From Prevotellaceae bacterium UBA2744 (GTDB lineage: Bacteria > Bacteroidota > Bacteroidia > Bacteroidales > Bacteroidaceae), in the NCBI GenBank assembly GCA_002353575.1, contig DEJQ01000025.1, positions 1 to 33,192 on the forward strand: 33,192 bases of DNA, given 5' to 3'. The stretch's first letter is position 1. Every line of letters begins with the position of its first letter. Below the pieces are notes generated by a model. That model ran no database searches. It saw nothing but the letters and a program-made list of their open reading frames with translations, and was not told where the DNA came from. Below, piece after piece: positions 23,818 to 32,497 of the stretch. The position numbers were made by a program, and so were the translations under genes.

Positions 23818-24351
23818 TTAGTGTGTGCCATCAGGAGCAGTCCTCAGTATCAGGGTCGTTGCACCGATGGTAATTATATCTCCATCTGAAAGATTTATTC
23901 TGTCATTGTCTTTTAGAATTTCATTCATGTGGAATGTGCCGGTATCGCTTGGGGCGTCCCTCAACACATATTGTAATCGTCCAGCCTTTGTGCGTTTCAC
24001 GGTTATGCAGCAGTGAAAGGTATCTATGCTCGGGTCGCGTGTTTCAATTGGTTTGTTGATATTGGTGCCTTGAATATATCTGCCAAATTCGTTTTCGCCT
24101 AGTTCCAACGGAATTACCTGTTTGTAAGTGAATACATTCTCTACAACTACAATACTTCCGTAATCTTCAGCATAAGCATTCTCATCAAGTTTCTTCTCTT
24201 CGTGTTTTTCCTGCAATTTAGATTTTCCTATGCGTATTCCAAATTCTTTATGACAGTTGTGGCATTCAAACACCAAAGCCTGACCGTCAACATAGCGAGT
24301 CTCATCGAACACTATGTAATTGTCGCATTTCGGACAACGTACTCTTTTCAT
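23818..24351 (-). CDS. Zinc-ribbon and FHA domain protein
   Basis: The 177-residue protein starts with a zinc ribbon (CPKC at 6-9, CHNC at 31-34). A charged linker follows, then a forkhead-associated domain at about 65-172: FGRYIQG with Gly90/Arg91, DPSIDTFHCCI with Ser109 and His113, DTGTFHMNEI, and GDIITIG. FHA domains bind phosphothreonine peptides, so a Ser/Thr-phosphorylated partner is expected, but no kinase gene is in the window. I chose the Met at 24351 because it overlaps the upstream stop as ATGA and begins directly at the zinc ribbon; the frame is open six codons further. It may read a signal for the regulators encoded just downstream. Confidence 0.88.
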   Translation of the reverse strand: MKRVRCPKCDNYIVFDETRYVDGQALVFECHNCHKEFGIRIGKSKLQEKHEEKKLDENAYAEDYGSIVVVENVFTYKQVIPLELGENEFGRYIQGTNINKPIETRDPSIDTFHCCITVKRTKAGRLQYVLRDAPSDTGTFHMNEILKDNDRINLSDGDIITIGATTLILRTAPDGTH

Positions 24352-25244
24352 TTCACTTGCAGTACCCAACCGTCAGCAAAAGCTTTGTTCTCTTTTCTCA
24401 GTTCTTTCAAACTATTTGCAGCTTCGGTCTTTGTTGTATATTTGCCATACACGATCATTGTCTTCCTGCCGTCGATAAACCGTCCGTCTTTATATCCAGC
24501 CTTTGACAGAGTTTCAATGAATGTATTGGCATTTTTTTCTGATACGTAACATGCTAAAACAATAGTGAAGTCGCTTGCAGCTATTTCTTTCTGCTGAGTT
24601 GGCTGATCCTTCGGGGTAGCAGTAGCACCTATACCGGCAACATATGCATCCTCTTCATATAGTGAGGAGTTTGACATTGGTGAGGCAAACAATAGGAAGA
24701 AGATTGCTGCAATAGCTGCTGCAACGCTCATGTCATACATGAATGGAATCTTCTGTTCTTTCTTTTCCTCCGGTACTGCCATTTTCACAATATTGGTTTC
24801 TTCCTTCTTGACAGGTTTCTGCTTCTTCCACGTAGTGATGCTCAGTGCGCTCAGACCGTACAAGGCAGGAGAATCGATGCCTGAAACATAGCTCTCCAGG
24901 GTGATTCTGTTGTTCAGGTCCTTATGTAGTTCACCGATGTTGCCAATCTCTACACTTCCGTTCAGATCCATGTCGGTTATCAGTTCCTCGACATCTTTCT
25001 CAATCTGAAGCAGGGCTTGAGGGTATGATGCATCATACGACTGCATATATAGTTGCTCTAAAAGTCCATCTCCATATGTCAATTGCTGATTGAAAGTAAC
25101 AGTCCTGTATGGAGGATAGAAAATTCCTTCGTCAGATGAGAAATGAGCCGGCTTTTGTATGGCAATAAAACCGCCAAGTCCCTGAACCATAACACAGTCG
25201 TGGCTCAGAAGTAATGTCTCAATATGTTTTGCAAGTGTATTCAT
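24348..25244 (-). CDS. HU-CCDC81 and SPOR domain envelope protein
   Basis: The 298-residue protein has an N-terminal part (about 1-135) like the Bacteroidetes HU-CCDC81 domains (LLSHDCVMVQGLGGFIA, then YGDGLLEQLY). A Lys/Glu-rich linker, one membrane helix at about 171-189 and a periplasmic SPOR domain at 224-298 follow (FTIVLACYVSEKNANTFIET, ending GWVLQVK). SPOR domains bind peptidoglycan stripped of stem peptides at division sites, so the protein should sit at the septum with its HU-like part in the cytoplasm. It heads the reverse operon and overlaps the FHA gene by 4 bases. Domain calls come from visible patterns. Confidence 0.88.
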   Translation of the reverse strand: MNTLAKHIETLLLSHDCVMVQGLGGFIAIQKPAHFSSDEGIFYPPYRTVTFNQQLTYGDGLLEQLYMQSYDASYPQALLQIEKDVEELITDMDLNGSVEIGNIGELHKDLNNRITLESYVSGIDSPALYGLSALSITTWKKQKPVKKEETNIVKMAVPEEKKEQKIPFMYDMSVAAAIAAIFFLLFASPMSNSSLYEEDAYVAGIGATATPKDQPTQQKEIAASDFTIVLACYVSEKNANTFIETLSKAGYKDGRFIDGRKTMIVYGKYTTKTEAANSLKELRKENKAFADGWVLQVK

Positions 25245-25272
25245 GCTTTTAAAGCTATTTCAAATCCGGCGA

Positions 25273-25280
25273 CAAAGATA
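25273..25280 (-). promoter_or_regulatory. -7 box for the SPOR-FHA-AraC-AraC-nhaA operon
   Basis: On the reverse strand the sequence is TATCTTTG, an exact match to TAnnTTTG, about 28 bases before the start at 25244. The -33 position reads CTTT, a partial match. No other strong promoter is seen further downstream in the gap-free operon. Confidence 0.55.
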
Positions 25281-25374
25281 TAATTTTAAAACCTATGAAA
25301 AAAGAAAAATTACAAAAAATTGCCTATTTTAGCCTTTTCTCTGGTTACAATTTTAATTTATTAAATTAAGTCAC

Positions 25375-25382
25375 TATCTTTG
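25375..25382 (+). promoter_or_regulatory. -7 box for pheT
   Basis: TATCTTTG matches TAnnTTTG exactly. The -33 position lies in a T-rich tract rather than a clean TTTG. It is 34 bases upstream of the ATG at 25417. No T-box or attenuator hairpin was seen between them. Confidence 0.6.
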
Positions 25383-25416
25383 CATCCGCTTTTAGACATT
25401 TTATATATAAGAAGAC

Positions 25417-27945
25417 ATGAATATTTCATACAAATGGCTCAAAGAGTATGTCGATTTCGACATGACTGCAGAAGAAGTTGCTGCAGCTCTGACGAGCATC
25501 GGACTTGAAGTAGAAGGCGTTGAAGAAGTGCAGTCCATTCGTGGTGGATTGCAAGGACTGGTTGTCGGTCAGGTTCTTACCTGCGAGCCACATCCTAATT
25601 CCGACCATATGCACATCACCACTGTCGATGAAGGCTCTGGCTTAGTAGAACAAATTGTATGCGGTGCTCCGAACGTAGCTGCAGGACAGAAGGTTATCGT
25701 TGCACAACTCGGTTGTAAACTATACGATGGTGACAAAGAATTTGTGATAAAGAAATCAAAACTGCGTGGTGTCGAATCAAACGGTATGATTTGTGCTGAA
25801 GATGAAATAGGCATAGGTACCAGTCACGATGGTATCATAGTTCTTCCTGATGATGCCGTCGTAGGTACCCCAGCAGCTCAATACTATGGTCTTGAGAGCG
25901 ACTTCGTCATCGAAGTAGATATCACTCCGAATCATTCTGATGCATGTTCACATTGGGGAGTAGCTCGTGATTTCTATGCTTGGCTGCGCCAGAATGGACA
26001 CACTACCTCTCTGCATCGTCCTGATGCTATCGCCGAATTTGACAAACTTCCACACAACAATACTCTTCCGTTCACGGTCGAAGTACAAGCTCAAGAGGCT
26101 TGCCCTCGTTATTGTGCTGTCAGTGTCAGAAATTGCAAGGTGGCAGAAAGTCCAAAGTGGTTGCGCGATGCTCTTACAACTATCGGACTTCGTCCTATCA
26201 ACAATATCGTTGATATCACCAACTATGTGATGATGGCATTCGGTCAGCCTCTTCACTGCTTTGATGCCGATATGATTCAAGGATCGAAGATTGTGGTTCG
26301 TACAATGCCTGAAGGCACTCCTTTCGTTACGCTTGATGGTGTGGAACATAAACTTTCCGATCGTGACCTCGCAATTTGCAATGCTGCAGAACCGATGTGT
26401 ATTGCAGGTGTATTTGGCGGAAAGGGTAGTGGTACCTATGAAACTACAACTAACGTAGTATTTGAATCTGCTTATTTTCACCCGACATGGATTCGCAAAT
26501 CTGCTCGTCGTCACGGACTTCAGACTGATGCCAGTTTCCGCTTTGAACGTGGAATAGATCCTGCCGGACAGATTTATGCCATCAAGTATGCCGCTCTTCT
26601 TGCTGTTCAACTTGCCGGTGGTGAGATAGCAATGGATATAGTCGATATCAAGAACGACACTCTTCCGCAGGATGCGGTTATAGATGTTGAATATAAATAT
26701 GTTAGAGACTTGATAGGTCGTGACATACCAGTCTCTACTCAGCATTCTATACTTACCAATCTCGGTTTCAGTATTCTCTCAAGCAACGATACTCACATGC
26801 AGCTTCAGGTTCCTGCTTTCCGTGTAGATGTGAAGCGCCCGTGCGATGTGGTTGAAGAGATTCTTCGAATCTACGGTTATAATAATGTAGAAATACCTTT
26901 GCAGCTCAAGTCTTCTCTTACTACCAAGGGCGAGCTCGATCGAAATAACAAACTGCAGAATCTTATAGCAGAGCAACTTGTCGGTGCTGGTTTCCACGAG
27001 ATTCTTAATAACTCTCTTACAAAGACAAGCTACTATGATGACGCTGAAGCATACCCTGCTGACCATTTGGTCCGTCTTATGAACCCATTGTCTCAGGACC
27101 TTGGAGTAATGCGTCAGACTCTTCTGTATGGTGGACTTGAAGTAATCGCACACAATACCAATCGTCGTATGCCCGACCTTCGTCTTTTCGAATTCGGTAA
27201 CTGCTATTATTTTTCACCTGACAAAAATCAGCCAAAAGTAGATGCTGATGGGAATCCGCTCTCTGCAAGTGCAGAATCCTCACGTCAGATTCTTTCTGCT
27301 TACAGCGAAGACTACCATTTGGGACTTTGGATGACGGGACGTCGTATCTCAGGTAACTGGTCGCATTCATCAGAAGACACTACAGTTTTCGATGTCAAGG
27401 CTTATGTACTCAATATTCTTACTCGTCTTGGTGTGCCAATGGGTGCTCTTGTCTTCAACGAGCAGCAGAACGACATCTTTGCAGTATCTACATTAATTGC
27501 AAATCGTGGTGGCAAGACTATCGCCCAGTTCGGAGTAGTAAGTCATCGTCAGACAAGTAAACTGGATATTGATGCACCAGTGTTCTATGCCGACATCAAC
27601 TGGACAAACGTAATGAAACTCATTAAGAAGTCTTCTGTCACATACTATGATGTACCTAAGTTCCCGGCCGTAAGTCGCGACCTTGCTCTTCTTGTTGACC
27701 AGAATGTCACTTTTGCTCAAATCGAACAGGTTGCATACGATGCAGAACGTAAATTGCTCAAGCAGGTAAGCCTCTTTGATGTGTATGAAGGCAAGAACCT
27801 GCCGGATGGCAAGAAATCTTATGCTGTAAACTTTATTCTGCAGAGTGAAGACAAAACTCTCAACGACAAGGCTATTGAAGCAGTTATGCAGAAGATTGAG
27901 CAGAACATCTGCAAACAGACAGGTGCTATTGTTCGTGGAAAATAG
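25417..27945 (+). CDS. pheT: Phenylalanine-tRNA ligase beta subunit
   Basis: PheT forms the alpha2-beta2 phenylalanyl-tRNA synthetase with PheS and contributes tRNA binding and editing. The 842-residue protein begins MNISYKWLKEYVDFD and has the EMAP/OB-type tRNA-binding domain at about 42-155 (EPHPNSDHMHITTVDEG). The B3/B4 editing domain (RYCAVSVRNC, NIVDITNYVMMAFGQPLHCFD) and the B5 region follow. The FDX-ACB anticodon-binding domain ends the protein (PKFPAVSRDLALLVDQNVTF, DVYEGKNLPDGKKSYAVNF). pheS is not in the window, which is common where the two genes are separated. Codon use favours CTT/CTC for Leu, unlike the first operons. Confidence 0.97.
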   Translation: MNISYKWLKEYVDFDMTAEEVAAALTSIGLEVEGVEEVQSIRGGLQGLVVGQVLTCEPHPNSDHMHITTVDEGSGLVEQIVCGAPNVAAGQKVIVAQLGCKLYDGDKEFVIKKSKLRGVESNGMICAEDEIGIGTSHDGIIVLPDDAVVGTPAAQYYGLESDFVIEVDITPNHSDACSHWGVARDFYAWLRQNGHTTSLHRPDAIAEFDKLPHNNTLPFTVEVQAQEACPRYCAVSVRNCKVAESPKWLRDALTTIGLRPINNIVDITNYVMMAFGQPLHCFDADMIQGSKIVVRTMPEGTPFVTLDGVEHKLSDRDLAICNAAEPMCIAGVFGGKGSGTYETTTNVVFESAYFHPTWIRKSARRHGLQTDASFRFERGIDPAGQIYAIKYAALLAVQLAGGEIAMDIVDIKNDTLPQDAVIDVEYKYVRDLIGRDIPVSTQHSILTNLGFSILSSNDTHMQLQVPAFRVDVKRPCDVVEEILRIYGYNNVEIPLQLKSSLTTKGELDRNNKLQNLIAEQLVGAGFHEILNNSLTKTSYYDDAEAYPADHLVRLMNPLSQDLGVMRQTLLYGGLEVIAHNTNRRMPDLRLFEFGNCYYFSPDKNQPKVDADGNPLSASAESSRQILSAYSEDYHLGLWMTGRRISGNWSHSSEDTTVFDVKAYVLNILTRLGVPMGALVFNEQQNDIFAVSTLIANRGGKTIAQFGVVSHRQTSKLDIDAPVFYADINWTNVMKLIKKSSVTYYDVPKFPAVSRDLALLVDQNVTFAQIEQVAYDAERKLLKQVSLFDVYEGKNLPDGKKSYAVNFILQSEDKTLNDKAIEAVMQKIEQNICKQTGAIVRGK

Positions 27946-27989
27946 AAAATAATAGAAAACAATTAAATAATAAAAAACAACAGAAATAT

Positions 27990-28721
27990 ATGGGACGCGC
28001 ATTTGAATTTAGAAAAGCCCGCAAATTAAAGCGTTGGGGTAACATGGCAAAGACTTTTACCAGACTCGGCAAGCAGATTGCTATTGCCGTAGCCGAGGGT
28101 GGTCCGGACCCCGACAATAACGCACACCTTCGTGCTGTCATCGCAACATGTCGTCATGAGAACATGCCAAAAGACAATATAGACCGTGCTATCAAGAATG
28201 CAATCGGAAAAGATAAGTCTGCATGGAAGAGCGTTACTTATGAAGGATATGGCCCTCATGGTGTAGCCGTGTTCGTAGATACGCTTACAGACAATACAAC
28301 CCGAACTGTAGCCGATGTACGTTCTGTATTCAATAAGTTCAATGGTAACATGGGTACCACAGGCTCTCTTTCATTCCTTTTCGATCATTACAGCATGTTC
28401 ACTTTCAAGAAGAAAGATGATATGGATATGGATGAATTCATCCTTGAAGCAATCGAATTTGGAGTTAATGATGAGTATGACGAGGAATACGATGAAGAGA
28501 AGGACGAAACTACTATCACCATCTACGGTGATCCAAAGTCTTTCGCCCAGATTCAGAAGTATCTTGAAGACAACAAATACGAAATCACGGGTGCTGAATT
28601 TACTTATGTTCCAAACGATCTGAAGGAGGTCACTGATGAACAGCGCGAAACAATCGACAAGATGGTTGAACGTCTTGAAGAATTTGATGATGTTCAGAAC
28701 GTATATACCAATATGAAGTAA
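27990..28721 (+). CDS. yebC: YebC/PmpR family protein
   Basis: The 243-residue protein begins MGRAFEFRKARKLKRWGNMA, a close match to the YebC family start, with FTRLGKQIAIAVAEGGPDPD and NMPKDNIDRAIKNA next. The acidic stretch EYDEEYDEEKDE and a C-terminal FTYVPNDLKEV follow. Family members were described as DNA-binding regulators. The bacterial YebC and mitochondrial TACO1 proteins have more recently been linked to translation, easing ribosome stalling at proline-rich stretches. It lies 44 A-rich bases after pheT, and its stop overlaps the next start by one base (TAATG). Confidence 0.95.
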   Translation: MGRAFEFRKARKLKRWGNMAKTFTRLGKQIAIAVAEGGPDPDNNAHLRAVIATCRHENMPKDNIDRAIKNAIGKDKSAWKSVTYEGYGPHGVAVFVDTLTDNTTRTVADVRSVFNKFNGNMGTTGSLSFLFDHYSMFTFKKKDDMDMDEFILEAIEFGVNDEYDEEYDEEKDETTITIYGDPKSFAQIQKYLEDNKYEITGAEFTYVPNDLKEVTDEQRETIDKMVERLEEFDDVQNVYTNMK

Positions 28722-28975
28722 TGAAGTCAATATATCAGACACAAGGAACTTGTTCTAAAGCAATAGAAATCGATTACGATCCAGCTACAGACATTGTTAA
28801 CAGTGTACGTTTTGCAGGAGGCTGTCCAGGTAACACCATTGGTGTGGCAGCCCTTGCTAAAGGACGTAAGGCATCAGAACTGATATCAATGCTTGAGGGT
28901 ACTCCTTGTGGTACTCGTGGCACATCCTGCCCTGATCAGTTGGCTCGGGCTTTGAAACAGATTGTTCAACAATAG
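28721..28975 (+). CDS. TSCPD domain protein (TIGR03905-like)
   Basis: The 84-residue protein is almost entirely one TSCPD domain, ending with the diagnostic TSCPD motif (GTSCPDQLARALKQI). Four Cys are visible (QGTCSKA, GGCPGNT, PCGTRG and SCPD) that could bind metal. It matches the TIGR03905 family of small uncharacterised proteins; related domains occur at the end of some B12-dependent ribonucleotide reductases. Function unknown. It is translationally coupled to yebC. Confidence 0.88.
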   Translation: MKSIYQTQGTCSKAIEIDYDPATDIVNSVRFAGGCPGNTIGVAALAKGRKASELISMLEGTPCGTRGTSCPDQLARALKQIVQQ

Positions 28976-28998
28976 TTGCATTTTGAAACATTAAATTA

Positions 28999-29448
28999 TT
29001 GAAAGCGGTGGTCATACATATCAACCTCCACAAACTGTCTGGATTTTCGGCATCGGTGGTTTCTTGTCTTTTTGTAGTCTTGTCGTTTGTCTTTCAGTCA
29101 TGTCAAGAGAAACGACTTGATCGCATTGAACGCGAGGCCAGAGAATATACTATTCGTAACTGCCCGAAGCAGATTGACCCCTTTACCACCCTTGACAGCC
29201 TTGTCTTTCATAATGATGGTTCGCTCAACTATTCATATTATTATCATGTTGCTCTTAATGCAGAGCAGCTGCAAACGTTTAAAACAAAAATATCAGATAT
29301 AGAGGAAAGTACACTGCATGCTCTTCGTGCCAGCATCGACTTGCGCCCGGTAAAAGAAGCAGGACTCAACATCGAGTACATATATCTCAATGCCGACAAT
29401 GGGCAGCAGATAGCAAAATTTCATTTTACCAAAGATCAGTATCAATGA
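28999..29448 (+). CDS. Small putative lipoprotein, unknown function
   Basis: The 149-residue product starts at TTG (28999), since the frame has no ATG near the signal sequence; GTG at 29008 is an alternative. A hydrophobic segment (SASVVSCLFVVLSFVFQSC) ends in a lipobox-like SFVFQSC, suggesting a lipoprotein processed at about residue 35. The mature part is about 115 residues with an alternating charged pattern and no family I recognise. The stop overlaps the next gene's ATG by 4 bases (ATGA), which supports the frame. Confidence 0.7.
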   Translation: MKAVVIHINLHKLSGFSASVVSCLFVVLSFVFQSCQEKRLDRIEREAREYTIRNCPKQIDPFTTLDSLVFHNDGSLNYSYYYHVALNAEQLQTFKTKISDIEESTLHALRASIDLRPVKEAGLNIEYIYLNADNGQQIAKFHFTKDQYQ

Positions 29449-30197
29449 CAAACGCACTTATCTTAGCAGCAGGATTGGGTACTCGTTTAAAACCCATGAC
29501 CAATTTCATACCAAAAGCACTTGTGCCAGTTGGTGGACGTCCCTTGCTACAGATTCTTATTGACAAACTAAAAGGAGTAGGAGTTACCGATATCGTTGTA
29601 AATGTACATCATTTTGCAGGACAGATTATCGATTTCCTTTATAATTCCGAATACAGTAAGACCCTTCGCGACATTCATGTGCGTGTATCTGATGAGTCGC
29701 GTGAGTTGCTTGATACGGGTGGAGCAATTAAGAAAGCAGCCAAACTCTTTCCTGATTCCAAACCAATTCTTGTGCACAATGTCGATATCCTTTCAAACCT
29801 CGACTTTCCTTCTTTTCGGAAACAAATAGTATTTTCGCCGAACGAACCTACTACTCTCATTGCCTCTGAACGCTCTACATCGCGTTACCTGCTTGTTAAT
29901 GAAGACAGTCGTCTGGTAGGCTGGACCAATATCAAAACGGGAGAAGTACGCAGTCCGTATCCTGACCTTAATGTCAATTCATGTCGTAAGGTCGCTTTCT
30001 CCGGTATCCATTCGTTCTCACCACAATTGTTGCCTCTTATGGAATCGTGGCCTGACAAATTCTCAATCTTTGACTTTTACCTGAGTATTTGCGATCGCGA
30101 ACAAATCATTGTGGATGTTCGCAGCGATTTGAAACTGCTTGACGTCGGAAAACTTGATACTTTAGCTCAGGCAGAAGAGTTTCTCGCTACATTATAA
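29445..30197 (+). CDS. Sugar-1-phosphate nucleotidyltransferase, MurU-like
   Basis: The 250-residue enzyme has the nucleotidyltransferase loop LILAAGLGTRLKPMT (5-19) with the following PKALVPVGGRPLLQ, the sugar-binding DTGGAIKKA, and the metal Asp in LVHNVDIL. In length and motif order it resembles MurU (MurNAc-1-phosphate uridylyltransferase of cell-wall recycling) and related mannose- or heptose-1-phosphate enzymes. No anomeric kinase (AmgK) gene is adjacent, so the substrate is not settled. The start overlaps the preceding lipoprotein gene. Confidence 0.88.
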   Translation: MTNALILAAGLGTRLKPMTNFIPKALVPVGGRPLLQILIDKLKGVGVTDIVVNVHHFAGQIIDFLYNSEYSKTLRDIHVRVSDESRELLDTGGAIKKAAKLFPDSKPILVHNVDILSNLDFPSFRKQIVFSPNEPTTLIASERSTSRYLLVNEDSRLVGWTNIKTGEVRSPYPDLNVNSCRKVAFSGIHSFSPQLLPLMESWPDKFSIFDFYLSICDREQIIVDVRSDLKLLDVGKLDTLAQAEEFLATL

Positions 30198-30245
30198 GTC
30201 GCAGGTATAAATACAGTTTTAAGCTAATCGTTTCAATATTAATAT

Positions 30246-31856
30246 ATGAATCAGAAAATTATCATTCTCGACTTCGGTTCACAAACCACACAACTCATAG
30301 GTCGCCGTATTCGTGAGTTGAACGTGTTTTGTGAAATCATGCCGTACAACAAATTTCCGCAGTCCGACCCCGATATTATCGGAGTAATCCTTTCTGGCTC
30401 ACCTTACAGTGTATATGATAAGGAAGCATTCAAGGTGGATTACAGCCAGTTCCTTGACCGCTATCCTGTGCTTGGCATCTGTTACGGCGCCCAACTTACA
30501 GCCGAAACCTTCGGAGGTAAAGTAGAACCGGCTGGCACTCGTGAATACGGACGTGCAAACCTAAAGTCGTTCGAAGAATCAAATCCTCTCTTCCGTGGTT
30601 TCGACCAGCACAGTCAGGTATGGATGTCACATGGCGACACGATCACTCGTCTTCCACAGGACTATCGTGTCATTGCATCAACCGACAGCGTCGTAAATGC
30701 AGCTTTCCAGGCCAACGATCACAAGGTGTGGGGAGTGCAGTTCCATCCCGAAGTGTTTCACTCAGTCCAGGGCACACTGCTCCTGAAGAACTTCGTAGTT
30801 GACATCTGTGGTGCTCGACAGGATTGGTCGCCTGCTTCATTCATCGACCAGACAGTTGCAGACCTACGCGAACAACTTGGTGATGACAAGGTTATCCTCG
30901 GACTTTCTGGTGGTGTTGACTCAAGTGTTGCTGCTGTGTTGCTTAATCGTGCCATCGGCAAGAACCTCACCTGTATATTTGTAAACAATGGACTTCTTCG
31001 CAAGAACGAATTTACGGATGTCCTTGCTGATTATGAGTGTCTTGGACTCAACGTGATAGGTGTTGATGCATCTCAGAAGTTCTATTCAGAGCTGGCCGGT
31101 GTTTCTGAACCCGAACGTAAACGTAAGATTATAGGTGCTGGGTTTATAGATGTATTCGAAGCTGAAGCAAAGAAAATTGAAGGTGCTCGTTGGCTTGCTC
31201 AGGGTACCATCTATCCTGACCGTATAGAATCACTCAATATTACAGGCAAGGTAATCAAAAGTCATCATAACGTAGGCGGACTGCCAGAGAAAATGGGACT
31301 TAAACTCTGCGAACCTCTCAAGTGGCTCTTCAAGGACGAAGTGCGCCGCGTAGGTCGTCAGCTCCAGATGCCTGAACATCTTATCACCCGCCATCCGTTC
31401 CCGGGTCCCGGACTTGCCGTTCGTATTCTTGGTGATATTACACCAGAGAAGGTTCGTGTACTCCAGGAGGCTGATGACATTTTCATTCGCGGACTGCGCA
31501 ACTGGAAGGTGAAGCTCTCCGGCGAAGAGGCTCGCAAAGTGCTTGCTGCGGGTGTTCCTGCTGATATGCACGATGGCGAAATCGAAGTATCGCTATACGA
31601 TCAAATCTGGCAGGCAGGTGCTATTCTGCTTTCCGATGTCAAGTCGGTAGGAGTAATGGGTGACGAACGTACATACGAAAATCCTGTTGCCCTTCGTGCC
31701 GTAACCAGTGCCGATGCAATGACTGCCGATTGGGCAAAACTCCCATACGATTTCCTTGCAGAGGTATCCAATAGCATTATTCGAAATGTTAAGGGTGTCA
31801 ATCGTGTTTGTTACGATGTGTCTTCAAAACCACCAGCAACTATTGAGTGGGAATAA
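30246..31856 (+). CDS. guaA: GMP synthase (glutamine-hydrolysing)
   Basis: GuaA aminates XMP to GMP, using ATP and ammonia from glutamine, the last step of GMP synthesis. The 536-residue protein has the amidotransferase half with Cys79 in LGICYGAQL, His167/Glu169 in FHPEV and GSPYSVYD. The synthetase half follows, with the PP-loop LGLSGGVDSSVAAVLL (218-233) and HHNVGGLPEKMGLKLCEPL. The dimerisation domain comes last (PFPGPGLAVRILG). It begins 48 bases after the nucleotidyltransferase gene and ends in a clear terminator. Confidence 0.98.
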   Translation: MNQKIIILDFGSQTTQLIGRRIRELNVFCEIMPYNKFPQSDPDIIGVILSGSPYSVYDKEAFKVDYSQFLDRYPVLGICYGAQLTAETFGGKVEPAGTREYGRANLKSFEESNPLFRGFDQHSQVWMSHGDTITRLPQDYRVIASTDSVVNAAFQANDHKVWGVQFHPEVFHSVQGTLLLKNFVVDICGARQDWSPASFIDQTVADLREQLGDDKVILGLSGGVDSSVAAVLLNRAIGKNLTCIFVNNGLLRKNEFTDVLADYECLGLNVIGVDASQKFYSELAGVSEPERKRKIIGAGFIDVFEAEAKKIEGARWLAQGTIYPDRIESLNITGKVIKSHHNVGGLPEKMGLKLCEPLKWLFKDEVRRVGRQLQMPEHLITRHPFPGPGLAVRILGDITPEKVRVLQEADDIFIRGLRNWKVKLSGEEARKVLAAGVPADMHDGEIEVSLYDQIWQAGAILLSDVKSVGVMGDERTYENPVALRAVTSADAMTADWAKLPYDFLAEVSNSIIRNVKGVNRVCYDVSSKPPATIEWE

Positions 31857-31865
31857 AAAATCAAT

Positions 31866-31895
31866 AAAGCCGGAAATTACAATTCCGGCTTTTCT
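31866..31895 (+). terminator. Intrinsic terminator after guaA
   Basis: AAAGCCGGAA (31866-31875) pairs perfectly with TTCCGGCTTT (31883-31892) around a 7-base loop, followed by TTTTC. It begins 9 bases after the guaA stop codon, with A residues upstream, so it could also act on the reverse strand. Confidence 0.85.
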
Positions 31896-31942
31896 GTTGC
31901 TGATGACAGATATATTTTGAAGCATAATAGACATACTTCTGA

Positions 31943-31974
31943 TTTGCATATGAAATATATTAGTTGTACCTTCG
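31943..31974 (+). promoter_or_regulatory. Bacteroidetes-type promoter of the DMP19-like/smpB genes
   Basis: TTTG at 31943-31946 and TACCTTCG at 31967-31974 are 20 bases apart. The -7 box has the same single C-for-T change as the one upstream of ftsK. Transcription would start about 15 bases before the ATG at 31997. Confidence 0.6.
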
Positions 31975-31996
31975 CGACTAATTAGAAAATCAGAAA

Positions 31997-32497
31997 ATGA
32001 TTCTGACTCAGTCCGACATACAGACCAAATCGAAATCGATGACGGCAGATCAATTCATAATCTACGTCACAGATTGTTATCTGCAGCATATAGGTGGTAG
32101 CCTTACTGCTGAGACTATGGATATGCTCAATACAGATCAGCATACCCTTATGGCTTATCGTTGGATGATGGAGGAAGTGATGGAGGGTGGATTCATCCAG
32201 CTCATCACCAACGGTTATGCCGGATACGTGTTGGAAGGTCCGTTCGCCTTCGTGCTTAAGAAGATGTGGGGCATGAAAGACCTGGCTCAGCTTGTCTTCG
32301 ATGTGAAGCGTGAATACCATCTGCATAAGGATGAACTTGAGCGTGATATGACCGACGATGAGTTTATGGCACTCTACGAACAGTTGGAAACCCTGAATGA
32401 GATGGGCGATTCCTTCTTGGATGACTATCAGGAACAGACAACACCTGCCGTTCGTGATTATGTAGTGCAGAATGCTGAGAAGTTTGCAATTTTATGA
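31997..32497 (+). CDS. DMP19-like family protein
   Basis: The 166-residue acidic protein resembles the DMP19 family, named after a Neisseria DNA-mimic protein that competes with DNA for binding proteins. The recognisable core is QHTLMAYRWMMEEVMEGGFI followed by QLITNGYAGYVLEGPF and FVLKKMWGMKDL. The C-terminal third is rich in Asp and Glu (ELERDMTDDEFMALYEQLET). Whether this homologue mimics DNA is not shown; the family is widespread in Bacteroidetes with unknown role. Its start follows a good promoter, and the stop overlaps smpB by 4 bases (ATGA). Confidence 0.82.
   Translation: MILTQSDIQTKSKSMTADQFIIYVTDCYLQHIGGSLTAETMDMLNTDQHTLMAYRWMMEEVMEGGFIQLITNGYAGYVLEGPFAFVLKKMWGMKDLAQLVFDVKREYHLHKDELERDMTDDEFMALYEQLETLNEMGDSFLDDYQEQTTPAVRDYVVQNAEKFAIL

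Noticed and set aside
25948..26745. 265-codon reverse frame opposite pheT
   Set aside because: Antisense shadow of a conserved synthetase gene, no promoter or start context.
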